From Streptomyces qinzhouensis (GTDB taxonomy: Bacteria; Actinomycetota; Actinomycetes; Streptomycetales; Streptomycetaceae), in contig NZ_CP042266.1 of the NCBI RefSeq assembly GCF_007856155.1, forward strand, positions 2,542,001 through 2,606,000: DNA of 64,000 nt, written 5' to 3'. This document shows, one piece after another, positions 1-9,952 of this stretch (position 1 is the stretch's first letter; each line of letters opens with the position of its first letter). The notes beneath the pieces were generated by a model. It did no database searches and was not told the DNA's origin. It saw only the letters and a program-made list of their open reading frames with translations. Made by a program: the position numbers and the translations under genes.

Positions 1-1
1 C

Positions 2-34
2 GAACTGGTCGGCCTCACCGCGCTCCCGGCCTGA
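2..34 (+). CDS. C-terminal end of an unidentified CDS (partial)
   Basis: One forward frame gives ten codons (E-L-V-G-L-T-A-L-P-A) and a TGA at the left edge of the window. A strong terminator hairpin follows at 214-252, which fits a gene ending here. Too little is present to identify a family. Confidence 0.3.
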   Translation, partial: ELVGLTALPA

Positions 35-213
35 CCGCCCGCCCGCCCGGCCCGCCGGGGCACCGGCCTCACCGGGCGCCCGGCGGGACGACGCGCCCGG
101 CGGGAACGGCCCACCCGGCGGGGCGACGCGCCCGGCCGACCGCACGCCCGGCCCGGCCGTGCACCGCCCCGACCGCGCGCCCGGCGTGAACCGCGCGCCC
201 CGCGGAAATGGGT
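34..213. repeat. Low-complexity GC-rich intergenic stretch
   Basis: This 180-base stretch consists of imperfect repeats of GCGCCCGGC and GGCGACGCGCCCGGC-like words. I see no start codon with a ribosome site and no convincing coding frame. It separates the truncated upstream gene from the terminator at 214-252. Confidence 0.5.
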
Positions 214-252
214 ACCGCCCCCGCCCGGGATGAACATCCGGGCGGGGGCGGT
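214..252. terminator. Bidirectional terminator hairpin
   Basis: A perfect 15-bp stem (ACCGCCCCCGCCCGG and its complement) closes a 9-base loop. It lies between the gene ending at the left edge and the converging chitinase gene, so it could serve both strands. Confidence 0.75.
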
Positions 253-385
253 GTTGTGGGGGGAATACGGTGGTTCTGTTCTCCGGTACCGGTGACGCGT
301 TCAGTGCAGGTGGTACCGGATGGTGCTCAGGGGCCGGATGGTGCTGTGGGGGGCGGCCCCTGATTCCGCGGCCTTCCGGCCGGGG

Positions 386-2044
<1,659 letters not shown>

Positions 2045-2144
2045 GTAATGCCTCCGAAGTGGGGGGAACGAGGGGGTGCGGGCCCGCCGGTCGGCGTTGG
2101 GCGGGCCGGAGCAAGAAATAGCGATCCGGCCAGCCTTCAGTCAA

Positions 2145-2185
2145 TGGTCTCGACCAACCTCCCAAAAAAATGGGACTAGACCAAT
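2145..2185 (-). promoter_or_regulatory. Paired DasR-like (dre) operators of the chitinase
   Basis: TGGTCTCGACCA (2145-2156) is an interrupted palindrome. Fourteen bases further, 2170-2185 carries GACTAGACCA. Against the DasR consensus ACTGGTCTAGACCACT I count 12 of 16 matches for each. Paired 12-bp repeats of this kind are known from Streptomyces chitinase promoters. Their position upstream of the chitinase start supports repression relieved by glucosamine-6-phosphate. Confidence 0.75.
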
Positions 2186-2427
2186 TCCAGGGAAAAAGCC
2201 CTTGTCAGAGCGGTGCGCAAGAGAAGATTGGCCTTGTCTCACCGTTACTGACGAGGACTTTAAGCGCAAGATAAGGGCGATTTAAGGGCTAGATGATACG
2301 GACTTATCGGACAGTTCACGGATGAACCACCGGAAAGAAATCACCGGCGCCGAAGGGCCCCTTCACGCGTTCCGGAGCCCCCTCGGACCCGCCGCGCGGA
2401 GCGGCCGGCGCCGCCCTCGGGCGGCGC
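2186..2427. other. Intergenic region upstream of the chitinase, no gene seen
   Basis: About 240 bases between the dre sites and the stop of the next minus-strand gene. The first 130 bases are markedly AT-richer than the surroundings, with AAGATAAGG and TTTAAGGG, as expected of a promoter region. I see no supported open frame. Confidence 0.4.
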
Positions 2428-3591
2428 TCAGCCTCCGGTCCGCGGCAACCCGTAGGCGTCCGCGACGAGTTCGTACGAGCGCAGCCGCGCCGCCCCGCTG
2501 TGCACATTCGACGTCAGCATCAGCTCGTCCGCGCCGGTCAGCTTCGCCAGCTCGTCGAGCCCGGCCCGGACGGCGTCGGGCGTGCCGTGGACGATCGTCG
2601 ACAGCCACCCGTCCGCGAACTCCCGCTCCAGCGGGGTGAAGGCATAGGCCTCCGCTTCCTCGGGCGTCGGGATCAGCCCGGGCCGCCCGGAGCGCAGCCT
2701 CAGCATGGACAGCGCGCCCGTCAGCACCTGGCGGCGCGCCTCGCGTTCGTCGTCGGCGGCGAGCGCGGCCACGCCGATCAGCGCGTACGGGGCGTCCAGC
2801 GCGGCCGACGGGCGGAACGAGTCCCGGTAGATCTCCAGCGCCGGGACCGTGTTCCGGGGCGAGAAGTGGTGGGCGAAGGCGAAGGGCAGTCCGAGGGCGC
2901 CCGCGAGCCGGGCGCTGAAACCGGAGGAGCCCAGCAGCCAGACCGGCGGCCGGGGCACCGGGCCCTGGACCGGCCCGGGCACGGCGTGGATCCTGGCGTA
3001 CGGATGGCCGTCGGGGAAGTCGTCGTCGAGGAACCGGGTCAACTCGGCGACCTGCTGCGGAAAGTCCTCGGCGCCCTCCCCCGCGCGCGCCGTGCGGCGC
3101 AGCGCCGCGGCCGTCGCCCCGTCGGTCCCGGGGGCGCGGCCGAGCCCGAGGTCGATCCGGCCCGGCGCCAGCGCCTCCAGCGTGCCGAACTGCTCGGCGA
3201 TCACCAGCGGGGCGTGGTTGGGCAGCATCACCCCGCCGGAGCCGAGCCGGATCCGGTCGGTGTGCGCGGCGAGATGGGCGAGGATCACGGCCGGGGCGGA
3301 GGAGGCGACTCCGGGCATGGAGTGGTGTTCGGCCACCCAGTGGCGGTGGTAGCCGCGGTCCTCGGCGAGCCGGGCCAGCGCGACGCTGGTACGCAGGGCG
3401 TCCGTGGCGGTCCTGCCCTCCCCCACCGTGACCAGGTCCAGCACGGAGAGCGGCAGGGCCGCGCCGCCGCGCGCCACGCCCCGGACCGGGTCACCGCCGC
3501 TCAGCCCGTCCCGAACCGGGTCACCGCCGCTCAGCCCGTCCCGTACCGCGCCGGTCTCTTCGTCCCTCGCGTCGTCCCTCGCGTCGTTCAC
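2428..3591 (-). CDS. LLM-class flavin-dependent oxidoreductase
   Basis: 387-aa bacterial luciferase-like monooxygenase, expected to use reduced FMN or F420 on an unknown small molecule. The family-typical start ([15 protein letters not shown], then [13 protein letters not shown] near residue 80) and the segment [14 protein letters not shown] mark the LuxA-like TIM barrel of the MsnO8/alkanal-monooxygenase-like group. The reading frame runs back to an ATG at 3591, but residues 1-45 are outside the fold and include a perfect tandem decapeptide ([10 protein letters not shown] twice) encoded by two 30-bp repeats. A GTG start within this tail is therefore possible. Monocistronic; the next gene diverges. 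Confidence 0.85.
   Translation of the reverse strand: MNDARDDARDEETGAVRDGLSGGDPVRDGLSGGDPVRGVARGGAALPLSVLDLVTVGEGRTATDALRTSVALARLAEDRGYHRHWVAEHHSMPGVASSAPAVILAHLAAHTDRIRLGSGGVMLPNHAPLVIAEQFGTLEALAPGRIDLGLGRAPGTDGATAAALRRTARAGEGAEDFPQQVAELTRFLDDDFPDGHPYARIHAVPGPVQGPVPRPPVWLLGSSGFSARLAGALGLPFAFAHHFSPRNTVPALEIYRDSFRPSAALDAPYALIGVAALAADDEREARRQVLTGALSMLRLRSGRPGLIPTPEEAEAYAFTPLEREFADGWLSTIVHGTPDAVRAGLDELAKLTGADELMLTSNVHSGAARLRSYELVADAYGLPRTGG
3484..3543. repeat. Two tandem 30-bp repeats inside the oxidoreductase N terminus
   Basis: The unit reading ACCGGGTCACCGCCGCTCAG plus GCCCGTCCCG is present twice in tandem with one mismatch. Because 30 is divisible by three it adds ten residues without shifting frame. 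It lies in the non-conserved N-terminal tail. Confidence 0.7.
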
Positions 3592-3854
3592 CGGTTCTCA
3601 GCCCTCCGTGCTCGGCCCCAGCAAGCTCTCTCGGGGAATCAACAGGAGGATTCCTCCGGTTGTTCCCGGGTGGACGGGTGCCTCCCCGGTACGGTCCCGG
3701 GCGCCCGGGACCTCGCGCCCGGGGCCCGCGGCCGGTCACGGCCGCCGACACCGTTCCGGCGCGACCGGGCCGCATACCTGCGCACGGTCCGGGTAGCCGC
3801 GCGGGCATGGCCCGACTCCCTGCTCACGAGCCCCACCCGCCCCCCAAGTCATCC

Positions 3855-4784
3855 ATGAACCACGAGCCACGGCAAGCCCGGACGCAGGAAAGACCGGCGC
3901 GCGCTCCCCGCATCGGCCGCCGCTCCCTGCTCGCCGGGGCCGCCGCCCTGGGCACCCTGGCCGCCGCCGGGGCGAGCAGCGGCTGCAGCCGGGTGGCCAC
4001 CGCGGACGCCGGGGACGGCGGGCGGCTCCTCGAGCAGTTGCGGGCGAAGGGGACCGTACGGCTCGGACTGGCCGGTGAGCAGCCGTTCGGCTACATCGGC
4101 CGGGACGGCGAGATGACCGGCTCGTCGCCGGTGATCGCCCGGCGGATCTTCCGGGCGCTGGGGGTCGAGGAGGTCCAGCCCTTCCCCACCGAGTTCGGCT
4201 CGCTGATCACCGGGCTCAACGCGCTCCAGTTCGATGTGGTCGGCGCCGGGATGTTCATCACCCCCGCCCGCTGCGAGCAGGTCGTCTTCTCCGACCCCGA
4301 GTACCAGATGCTCAGCGGCTTCCTGGTGGCGAAGGGCAACCCGAAGGGGCTGCGCAGCTTCGCGGACGTGGCCGAAACCGGCGCCCGGCTGGCGACCGGG
4401 GTCGGCTATGCGGAGATCGCCTATGCCAGAGAGGCCGGGGTGAGGGACATCGTGACCCTGCCCGACCAGCTCGCCGGGCTGCTCGCGGTCGAACAGGGCC
4501 GGGCCGATGTCTTCGCCGGGACCGCCGTGGCCGTACGGAATGTCGCCGAAAGCAGCTCCCGGGCCGAGGCGACGCCCGAGGTCACCCCGTATCTGGACCG
4601 GAAACCGGTGATCGACGTCGGCGGTTTCGCCTTCCGCTCGCCCGAGACCCGGCTGCGGGACGCCTTCAACCGGGAGCTGCACAAGCTGAAGCGGAGCGGG
4701 GAGCTGCTGACGCTGATGCGGCCCTTCGGCTTCCGCGAGGCGCAGATGACGACCGTGACGGCCCGGACGAGGTGCGCGGGATGA
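3855..4784 (+). CDS. ehuB: Ectoine/hydroxyectoine-type ABC transporter substrate-binding lipoprotein EhuB
   Basis: 309-aa extracellular solute-binding protein of the polar amino acid family (SBP_bac_3). The N terminus has a twin-arginine motif (GRRSLLAG) followed by a lipobox ending ASSGC, so it is probably a Tat-exported lipoprotein. The segment RLGLAGEQPFGYIGRDGEMTG is typical of EhuB. First gene of a four-gene operon; its TGA overlaps the ATG of ehuC (ATGA at 4781-4784). It should capture compatible solutes such as ectoine outside the membrane. The ligand is inferred from family and gene order. Confidence 0.88.
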   Translation: MNHEPRQARTQERPARAPRIGRRSLLAGAAALGTLAAAGASSGCSRVATADAGDGGRLLEQLRAKGTVRLGLAGEQPFGYIGRDGEMTGSSPVIARRIFRALGVEEVQPFPTEFGSLITGLNALQFDVVGAGMFITPARCEQVVFSDPEYQMLSGFLVAKGNPKGLRSFADVAETGARLATGVGYAEIAYAREAGVRDIVTLPDQLAGLLAVEQGRADVFAGTAVAVRNVAESSSRAEATPEVTPYLDRKPVIDVGGFAFRSPETRLRDAFNRELHKLKRSGELLTLMRPFGFREAQMTTVTARTRCAG

Positions 4785-5569
4785 GCGAGATCACCCCGGG
4801 GCTGTGGGAACTGCTCCTGAAGGGCGGGTGGATCACCGTCCAGCTGACCGTCTTCAGCGCCGCGCTCTCGGTGCTCGTCGCCTTCGCCGTCGGTCCGGCG
4901 CGCACCCATCGCAGCAGGCTCGTACGGTTCGCCGCCGGCGCCTATGTGGAGATCTTCCGGGGCACCTCGGCACTGATCCTGATGTTCTGGATCTTCTTCG
5001 TCCTGCCGATGGGCTTCGGCTGGCAGCTCGTCCCGATGTGGGCGGCGGTCCTCGCGCTGGGTCTGACGTACGGGGCGTACGGCGCCGAGGTCGTCCGGGG
5101 CGCGCTGGCCGCGGTGGAGCCGGGGCAGCTGGAGGCCGGGATCGCCCTCGGCTTCACCCCGGGGCAGCGGCTGCGCCGGGTGGTCCTGCCACAGGCCTGG
5201 CCGGAAATGATCCCCCCGTTCGGCAATCTTCTGGTGGAGCTGCTGAAGGGCACGGCCCTGGTGTCGGTGATGGGGGTGGGCGATATCGCGTTCGGCGCGG
5301 CGCTGGTGCGGAACGCGACCGGGGACAGTGCGCCGGTGTACACGGTGGTTCTGCTCATGTACTTCGTGCTGGCGTTCACCCTGACCCGGGGGATGCGGGT
5401 GCTGGAGCGGCGGGCCAAGGCCGGTCTCGGGCAGGACACCGGGCCGTCCGTCGCCGACCGGTTCCGGGCCCGCCGCCGGGCCGCCGCACCCCCGCCGGCG
5501 CCGGCCGCGGTGACCGGGGCGGCGTCCGCGTCCGCGTCTGCGTCTGCGTCCGCGGGAGGTGAGCGCTGA
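4781..5569 (+). CDS. ehuC: Ectoine ABC transporter permease EhuC
   Basis: 262-aa inner-membrane permease of the His/Glu/Gln family. The ATG overlaps the stop of ehuB by four bases. Several hydrophobic segments are visible (about 17-40, 60-85, 90-110, 190-210), and the EAA loop (EAGIALGFTPGQRLRRVVLPQA) that docks on the ATPase is intact. The last 45 residues are low-complexity Ala/Ser/Pro, including an (AS)n tract encoded by five GCGTC(C/T) hexamers at 5522-5551. That tail lies beyond the fold and probably varies in length. The TGA overlaps the ATG of ehuD by one base. Confidence 0.88.
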   Translation: MSEITPGLWELLLKGGWITVQLTVFSAALSVLVAFAVGPARTHRSRLVRFAAGAYVEIFRGTSALILMFWIFFVLPMGFGWQLVPMWAAVLALGLTYGAYGAEVVRGALAAVEPGQLEAGIALGFTPGQRLRRVVLPQAWPEMIPPFGNLLVELLKGTALVSVMGVGDIAFGAALVRNATGDSAPVYTVVLLMYFVLAFTLTRGMRVLERRAKAGLGQDTGPSVADRFRARRRAAAPPPAPAAVTGAASASASASASAGGER

Positions 5570-6219
5570 TGCGCTGGGACTGGGAAGCGGTCGGGGACTT
5601 CATGCCCCGCTTCTGGGACGGGCTGCTGGTGACCCTCCAGGCGCTGGCGCTGGGCGCGCTGCTCGCCTTCGCTCTGGGGCTGGTGTGGGCGCTGGCGCTG
5701 CGCTCGCCCTACCGTGCGGTGCGCTGGCCGGTGGCGGCGGTGACGGAGTTCGTCCGTAACACCCCGCTGCTGGTGCAGTTGTTCTTCCTGTACTACGTGC
5801 TGCCGGAGTGGGGGCTGACGCTCTCCGCGATGGCCACCGGGGTGATCGGCCTCGGGCTGCACTACTCGACGTACACCGCCGAGGTCTATCGCGCCGGGAT
5901 CGACGGGGTCCCGGCGGGCCAGTGGGAGGCGGCCACCGCGCTCAGCCTGCCCCGGGTGCTGACCTGGCGTTCGGTGATCCTGCCGCAGGCGGTGCGGCGG
6001 GTGACGCCCGCGCTCGGGAACTATGTCATCGCCATGCTGAAGGACACTCCGATGATCTTCGTGATCGGGGTGATGGACATGCTCGGGCAGGCCCGCCAGT
6101 TCGCCGCCGAGACCTTTCTGACCGTGGAGGCGTTCACGGTCGTGGGCATCGCCTTCATCGCCCTGTCCTTCCCGGCTTCCCTTCTTCTGCGAGCACTGGA
6201 GCGTCGTCTTGTCCGCTGA
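5569..6219 (+). CDS. ehuD: Ectoine ABC transporter permease EhuD
   Basis: 216-aa second permease of the same transporter, similar in design to EhuC. Hydrophobic segments occupy about 15-45, 55-80, 85-105 and 185-205. The EAA motif (GQWEAATALSLPRVLTWRSVILPQA, in two parts) lies near residue 120-145. It begins at the ATG overlapping the ehuC stop (TGATG) and its end overlaps the next start by 11 bases, so expression is translationally coupled. EhuC and EhuD should form the heteromeric membrane channel. Confidence 0.88.
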   Translation: MRWDWEAVGDFMPRFWDGLLVTLQALALGALLAFALGLVWALALRSPYRAVRWPVAAVTEFVRNTPLLVQLFFLYYVLPEWGLTLSAMATGVIGLGLHYSTYTAEVYRAGIDGVPAGQWEAATALSLPRVLTWRSVILPQAVRRVTPALGNYVIAMLKDTPMIFVIGVMDMLGQARQFAAETFLTVEAFTVVGIAFIALSFPASLLLRALERRLVR

Positions 6220-7054
6220 CCGACTGCTGAACCCGCCCGCCGACCCCGCCGAACACACCGCCCCCGCCGAACACACCGCGCCCGGAACCGTGGGCGCGGC
6301 GGGCGGGCCGGCCCCGGCCACCGATCTGATCCGGTTCTCCGGCGTCACCAAGCGTTTCGGAGATCGTACGGTCCTCGACTCCCTCGACTTCTCGGTTCAC
6401 CCGGGCAAGCACGTCACCCTCATCGGCCCCTCGGGCTCCGGCAAGACCACGATCCTGCGGCTGCTGATGACCCTGGTGAAACCGGACGAGGGCACCATCA
6501 CGGTCGGCGGCGAACGGCTCTGGCCGGCGAACGAGAAGGAGATCCGCTCGGTCCGCAGGAACATCGGCATGGTGTTCCAGCAGTTCAACCTCTTCCCGCA
6601 TATGAAGGTGCTGCGGAACATCACCGAGGCGCCGGTCCATGTGCTGGGGCTCTCCCGCGACGAGGCGGAGGAGCGCGGCCGGGAACTGCTGGACCTGGTG
6701 GGGCTCGGCGCGTACACGGACAGCTTCCCCAGCCGGCTGTCGGGCGGCCAGCAGCAGCGGGTGGCGATCGCCCGGGCGCTGGCGATGCGGCCGAAGGTGC
6801 TGCTGCTGGACGAGGTGACATCGGCGCTGGACCCGGAGCTGGTGGCCGGGGTGCTGGATCTGCTGCGGGACATCGCGCGCAGTACGGACGTCACGATGCT
6901 CTGTGTCACCCATGAGATGGGCTTCGCCAAGGACGTTTCGGACTGCGTGATGATGTTCGACGAGGGGCGGGTGCTGGAGTACGGGCCGCCGGAGAAGATC
7001 TTCTCGGCCCCGGAGCACGAACGGACGAGGGAGTTCCTGGGCGCGGTCCTCTGA
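6209..7054 (+). CDS. ehuA: Ectoine ABC transporter ATP-binding protein EhuA
   Basis: 281-aa cytoplasmic ATPase that powers EhuBCD. Walker A GPSGSGKT at 73-80, Q-loop within VFQQFNLFPH near 122-131, signature LSGGQ at 177-181, Walker B VLLLDEVTSALD and the H-loop (CVTHEMGF) are all intact. The frame begins at TTG 6209 inside ehuD. The first 40 residues are low-complexity with a repeated AEHTAPG word, so the true start could be a little further in. Last gene of the operon. Confidence 0.9.
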   Translation: MSADRLLNPPADPAEHTAPAEHTAPGTVGAAGGPAPATDLIRFSGVTKRFGDRTVLDSLDFSVHPGKHVTLIGPSGSGKTTILRLLMTLVKPDEGTITVGGERLWPANEKEIRSVRRNIGMVFQQFNLFPHMKVLRNITEAPVHVLGLSRDEAEERGRELLDLVGLGAYTDSFPSRLSGGQQQRVAIARALAMRPKVLLLDEVTSALDPELVAGVLDLLRDIARSTDVTMLCVTHEMGFAKDVSDCVMMFDEGRVLEYGPPEKIFSAPEHERTREFLGAVL

Positions 7055-7167
7055 GGCGCGAGGCGGCGGGTGGACCGGGGGGGTACGCGCGGCCCCGCCC
7101 CGGCCCCTGCCCCTCGGGGGGTACGCGGGAACGCCCGGCCGAATCTCTCGCGCCCCCCACCCCGATT

Positions 7168-7187
7168 TATGCCTCTGGCATATGCCA
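7168..7187. promoter_or_regulatory. Overlapping palindromes, possible operator
   Basis: TATGCCTCTGGCATATGCCA contains a perfect 12-bp palindrome TGGCATATGCCA (7176-7187) overlapping TATGCC-TCT-GGCATA. It lies between ehuA and the IclR-family gene, about 130 bases before that gene. An operator for the downstream regulator is a reasonable guess, without direct evidence. Confidence 0.4.
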
Positions 7188-7315
7188 TCGAGAAGAGCCG
7201 CAGCATACGGGGGTGACAGCACCGGGCATTCCGGCCAACAACCGTGCTTCTGACGGTTATTGACCGCTATCGTGGTACAGGAAGCTTGCGGTGACGACCT
7301 GCTGAGGGGGAGACC

Positions 7316-8077
7316 GTGGCGCTGAGGCCCGAGCCGACCGTTTCATTCCAGTCGGTGCAGTACGTGCTGCGTGTGCTCGAAGCCGTCTCCCGGCACAGCG
7401 GTGGTGTCACGGACGACCAGATCGCCCGGGAGACGGGGCTGCCGATAGCCCATCTGACGCCGATGCTCGACATGCTCCGCCGCGAGGGCTATCTGGAGCG
7501 GCTCGCCGAGGGCGGCGCCTATGCGATCGGCGACTCCCTGGTGCTGCTGGGGTCGGGCCCGGCGCAGGAGCGGGCGGCCGAGGAGAAGGTCCAGCACAGC
7601 CTGGCCGAACTGCGCGACACGATCGGCGCCGCGGTGTACTTCAGCCGCTATATCGACGGCGAGGTGCGGATCACCCAGTACGCGGACGGCCCGCTCACCC
7701 CCAAGGTCAACGAGTACGTCGACTTCCGCTTCGCCGCGCACGCGAGCGCGATCGGCAAATGCCTGCTCACCCAGCTCGACCCGAACGGCCGCCGGGACCA
7801 TCTCTCCCGGCACAAGATCACCCGCTTCACCTCGCGGACGATCACCAGCGAGCAGCTGCTCTTCTCCAAGCTGGACAGCCAGCCGCCGACCGTCCCGGTG
7901 CTCGACCTCCAGGAGTACGCGGTGGGCACGGTCTGTGCCGCCGTCCCGCTGACCGCGGGCTCCGCGGTGGGCTGTCTGGCGCTCTCGATGCCGGTCGAGC
8001 ACGCCCACCGGCTGCGCGCCGCGGCCGACGCGCTGAACCGCAACGCGGCGCCGATGGTCCTCTCACTCGCGCTCTGA
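7316..8077 (+). CDS. IclR-family transcriptional regulator
   Basis: 253-aa protein with an N-terminal winged helix (about 10-75: RVLEAVSRHSGGVTDDQIARETG, in part, then HLTPMLDMLRREGYLERL) and a C-terminal IclR effector domain (about 85-245, with AAHASAIGKCLL, the family's ligand-pocket segment). It should bind DNA as a dimer or tetramer in response to a small metabolite. GTG start at 7316 with GAGGGGG six bases before. It lies 260 bases beyond ehuA on the same strand, so a role in compatible-solute genes is possible but not shown. Confidence 0.88.
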   Translation: MALRPEPTVSFQSVQYVLRVLEAVSRHSGGVTDDQIARETGLPIAHLTPMLDMLRREGYLERLAEGGAYAIGDSLVLLGSGPAQERAAEEKVQHSLAELRDTIGAAVYFSRYIDGEVRITQYADGPLTPKVNEYVDFRFAAHASAIGKCLLTQLDPNGRRDHLSRHKITRFTSRTITSEQLLFSKLDSQPPTVPVLDLQEYAVGTVCAAVPLTAGSAVGCLALSMPVEHAHRLRAAADALNRNAAPMVLSLAL

Positions 8078-8158
8078 CCAGCCGGCCCCGGGGGCGTCGC
8101 GGACCCTCCGGGGTGGTCGGGAGCACCCCCCGGGACCAGGTAGTATTTTTGTCGTCAG

Positions 8159-8232
8159 GCGCCGCTAGCTCAGTTGGTTAGAGCAGCTGACTCTTAATCA
8201 GCGGGTCCGGGGTTCGAGTCCCTGGCGGCGCA
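8159..8232 (+). tRNA. tRNA-Lys (anticodon CUU), copy 1
   Basis: 74-base cloverleaf: acceptor GCGCCGC/GCGGCGC with discriminator A, D arm GCTC/GAGC, anticodon arm GCTGA-CTCTTAA-TCAGC giving CUU, and T arm CGGGG-TTCGAGT-CCCTG. CCA is not encoded. A -10-like TAGTAT lies at 8141-8146, about 12 bases before the gene. The sequence is identical to the copy at 13031. Confidence 0.97.
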
Positions 8233-8240
8233 CAGATGAT

Positions 8241-8280
8241 CACCCGAGGCGTTCCGGTTCCGGCCGGGACGCCTCGGGTG
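8241..8280 (+). terminator. Terminator after tRNA-Lys copy 1
   Basis: A perfect 12-bp stem CACCCGAGGCGT/ACGCCTCGGGTG, with a 16-base loop, is followed by TTT. It starts eight bases after the tRNA. Confidence 0.75.
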
Positions 8281-8300
8281 TTTCCGCGCTCCCGCTCCGT

Positions 8301-8336
8301 GACGGCCCACCGGACGGCCCACCGGACGGCCCACGG
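8301..8336. repeat. Tandem 12-bp repeat
   Basis: GACGGCCCACCG is repeated 2.8 times between the tRNA terminator and the SnoaL-like gene. It is non-coding in the annotation given here and has no obvious function. Confidence 0.6.
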
Positions 8337-8462
8337 CCGGTTTGCGCGGGCCCCTCCGCCGGGTTCTGCTGGAGAGACGGTTGCCCACCGGCCCAGCCGG
8401 CCCATCCTGCCCATCGGCCCCGACCCGGCCGGCCCCGGGCCAGCAGCATCAGGGAGGCGACG

Positions 8463-8897
8463 ATGACCGCCGAGGAGAACATGCAGCTCATGCAGAGCCT
8501 CGACGACGCATGGAACGCCCAGGACTGGGACGTCTTCGACGCCCGTCACGCGCCGGACACGATCGTGCACTGGCCGGGACAGCCGTCGCCGACCCGGGGG
8601 CGCCCCGACCACCGGGCCGAGGCCATCGCGTTCTTCGCCACCTTCCCCGACAACCATGTGGCCAACCGGCCGTACCAGGTCCTCATCGGCCAGGGCGACT
8701 GGACCTGCTCGGTCGCCCGTTTCACGGGCACGATGACCGGCCCCATGAAGGGCCCGGGCGGGGAGATTCCGCCCACCGGGCGAGCCTTCGCCGTCGATTT
8801 CTGCACGGTGGCGCGCTGGGTGGACGGGATGATCGTGGAGGAGAACCTCTTCTACGATCTGGTCGGGCTGATGCAGCAGATCGGCCTCAACGACTGA
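8463..8897 (+). CDS. SnoaL-like / ester cyclase family protein (NTF2 fold)
   Basis: 144-aa protein with the cone-shaped NTF2-like fold of the SnoaL polyketide cyclase group. Visible signatures are LDDAWNAQDWDVFDARHAPD near residue 12, W-P at about 42 and the final WVDGMIVEENLFYD strand-helix. Many members are cyclases or isomerases, but most stand-alone copies have unknown substrates. No polyketide genes are nearby, so no reaction is proposed. AGGGAGGC lies just before the ATG. Confidence 0.8.
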   Translation: MTAEENMQLMQSLDDAWNAQDWDVFDARHAPDTIVHWPGQPSPTRGRPDHRAEAIAFFATFPDNHVANRPYQVLIGQGDWTCSVARFTGTMTGPMKGPGGEIPPTGRAFAVDFCTVARWVDGMIVEENLFYDLVGLMQQIGLND

Positions 8898-9030
8898 GGC
8901 CGGCGGCCCCGACGACGGAGCCGGCGAGCGGTCCGGCCCGGCGCGGCGGCCCCGTCCTGGGCCGCCCCGCCGGGCCGGGTCCGTTGTTCCGGCAACCGGG
9001 TGTCCGGTCGCCGGAACTTCAGGTCCTACG

Positions 9031-9615
9031 TCAGAACTGGACGTCCGAGCAGGCGTAGAACGCGTTCGGAGTGTCGTACACACTCCACACCGCCACGATC
9101 ACATGCTTGCCCGAACGGGACGGCAGCGTCCCGCTGTGCGAGAGGCTGAACGGCGGCTGCTGACCGCCGTAGTTCACGGTCAGGAACGGCTGGGACTCCA
9201 GGGCGGACCGGGTGATCTTGGAGTTGGGGTTCCAGCCGGGCTTGGTGATGAAGTACTTGAAGTCGCTGGTGCGGTGGGGCGCGGTGAAACGCCAGGAGAA
9301 GGTGTAGCTGCCCGAGTTGACCCGGGTGGCCGGCCAGGCACCGCCGCGCGGGTCGTCGAGCTGCGAGAACCGTCCGTTGCCGCCCGAGCAGATGGTGCCG
9401 TCGGCGGGACCGGAGGACGGGAAGCCCTTGGGGCCCTCGGCGCTCTGCGGCTCGTACTGGATCGCACCGCAGTTCTGCACCGTGCCGTTGGCACAGAGCT
9501 TCTGGCGGCTGATCGGGTTCTCGGTGTAGCCGTGGCTGTTCGCGCTGCCCGTGGCGACGACGGTGGCACCCGTCATCAGAAGGCCGACGGCGGCGGCTGT
9601 CATCCGTTTGCGCAT
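9031..9615 (-). CDS. Secreted lytic polysaccharide monooxygenase (AA10, chitin-active)
   Basis: 194-aa exported copper enzyme that oxidatively cleaves crystalline chitin. The signal peptide (MRKR, then a hydrophobic core) ends so that His28 of HGYTENPISR becomes the mature N terminus. His28 and His114 (in TAPHRTSD) are the expected copper histidine brace, and the C-terminal NAFYACSDVQF supplies the axial aromatic region. The ATG at 9615 is preceded by GGAG; a longer frame upstream lacks a signal peptide at its start. A single-domain enzyme without a CBM. A DasR-like palindrome 160 bases upstream links it to the chitinase and nag genes. Confidence 0.94.
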   Translation of the reverse strand: MRKRMTAAAVGLLMTGATVVATGSANSHGYTENPISRQKLCANGTVQNCGAIQYEPQSAEGPKGFPSSGPADGTICSGGNGRFSQLDDPRGGAWPATRVNSGSYTFSWRFTAPHRTSDFKYFITKPGWNPNSKITRSALESQPFLTVNYGGQQPPFSLSHSGTLPSRSGKHVIVAVWSVYDTPNAFYACSDVQF

Positions 9616-9773
9616 GCTTGCTCCAGAGAACGTGGGGGAGTTCGAGTGAGCCGTGCTGCACGCGTGCTGTGGGGATTGCTGTGGGGGGTTGCGGTGGGGG
9701 TGGGTCGTCAGGGGATCCGCGGCGTTTCCCGTGGGAGGAGTTCTTCCGCGAGAGGCGCTCCTTCTGCGCCACG

Positions 9774-9826
9774 TTAGGTCTAGACCAACACCCAATGTAT
9801 TGACCAGAGTTCAACCTGTCCAGACC
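9774..9826 (-). promoter_or_regulatory. DasR-like operator of the LPMO
   Basis: The 16-mer at 9774-9789 has the perfect core palindrome GGTCTAGACC (9777-9786). A degenerate second copy (TGTCCAGACC) follows at 9817-9826. Spacing and duplication resemble the chitinase promoter at 2145-2185. Confidence 0.75.
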
Positions 9827-9952
9827 CTGAGAACACCTTCACTTTCCGGGCCCCTGGGGTTGCTGGCCACGGGATACATGCCCCAGCCCCGGCTTCCCCT
9901 TCATCAGGTGCAGCGGTACGGAACCGGCGCCCGGCGCCACCGGAGGCGGAAC

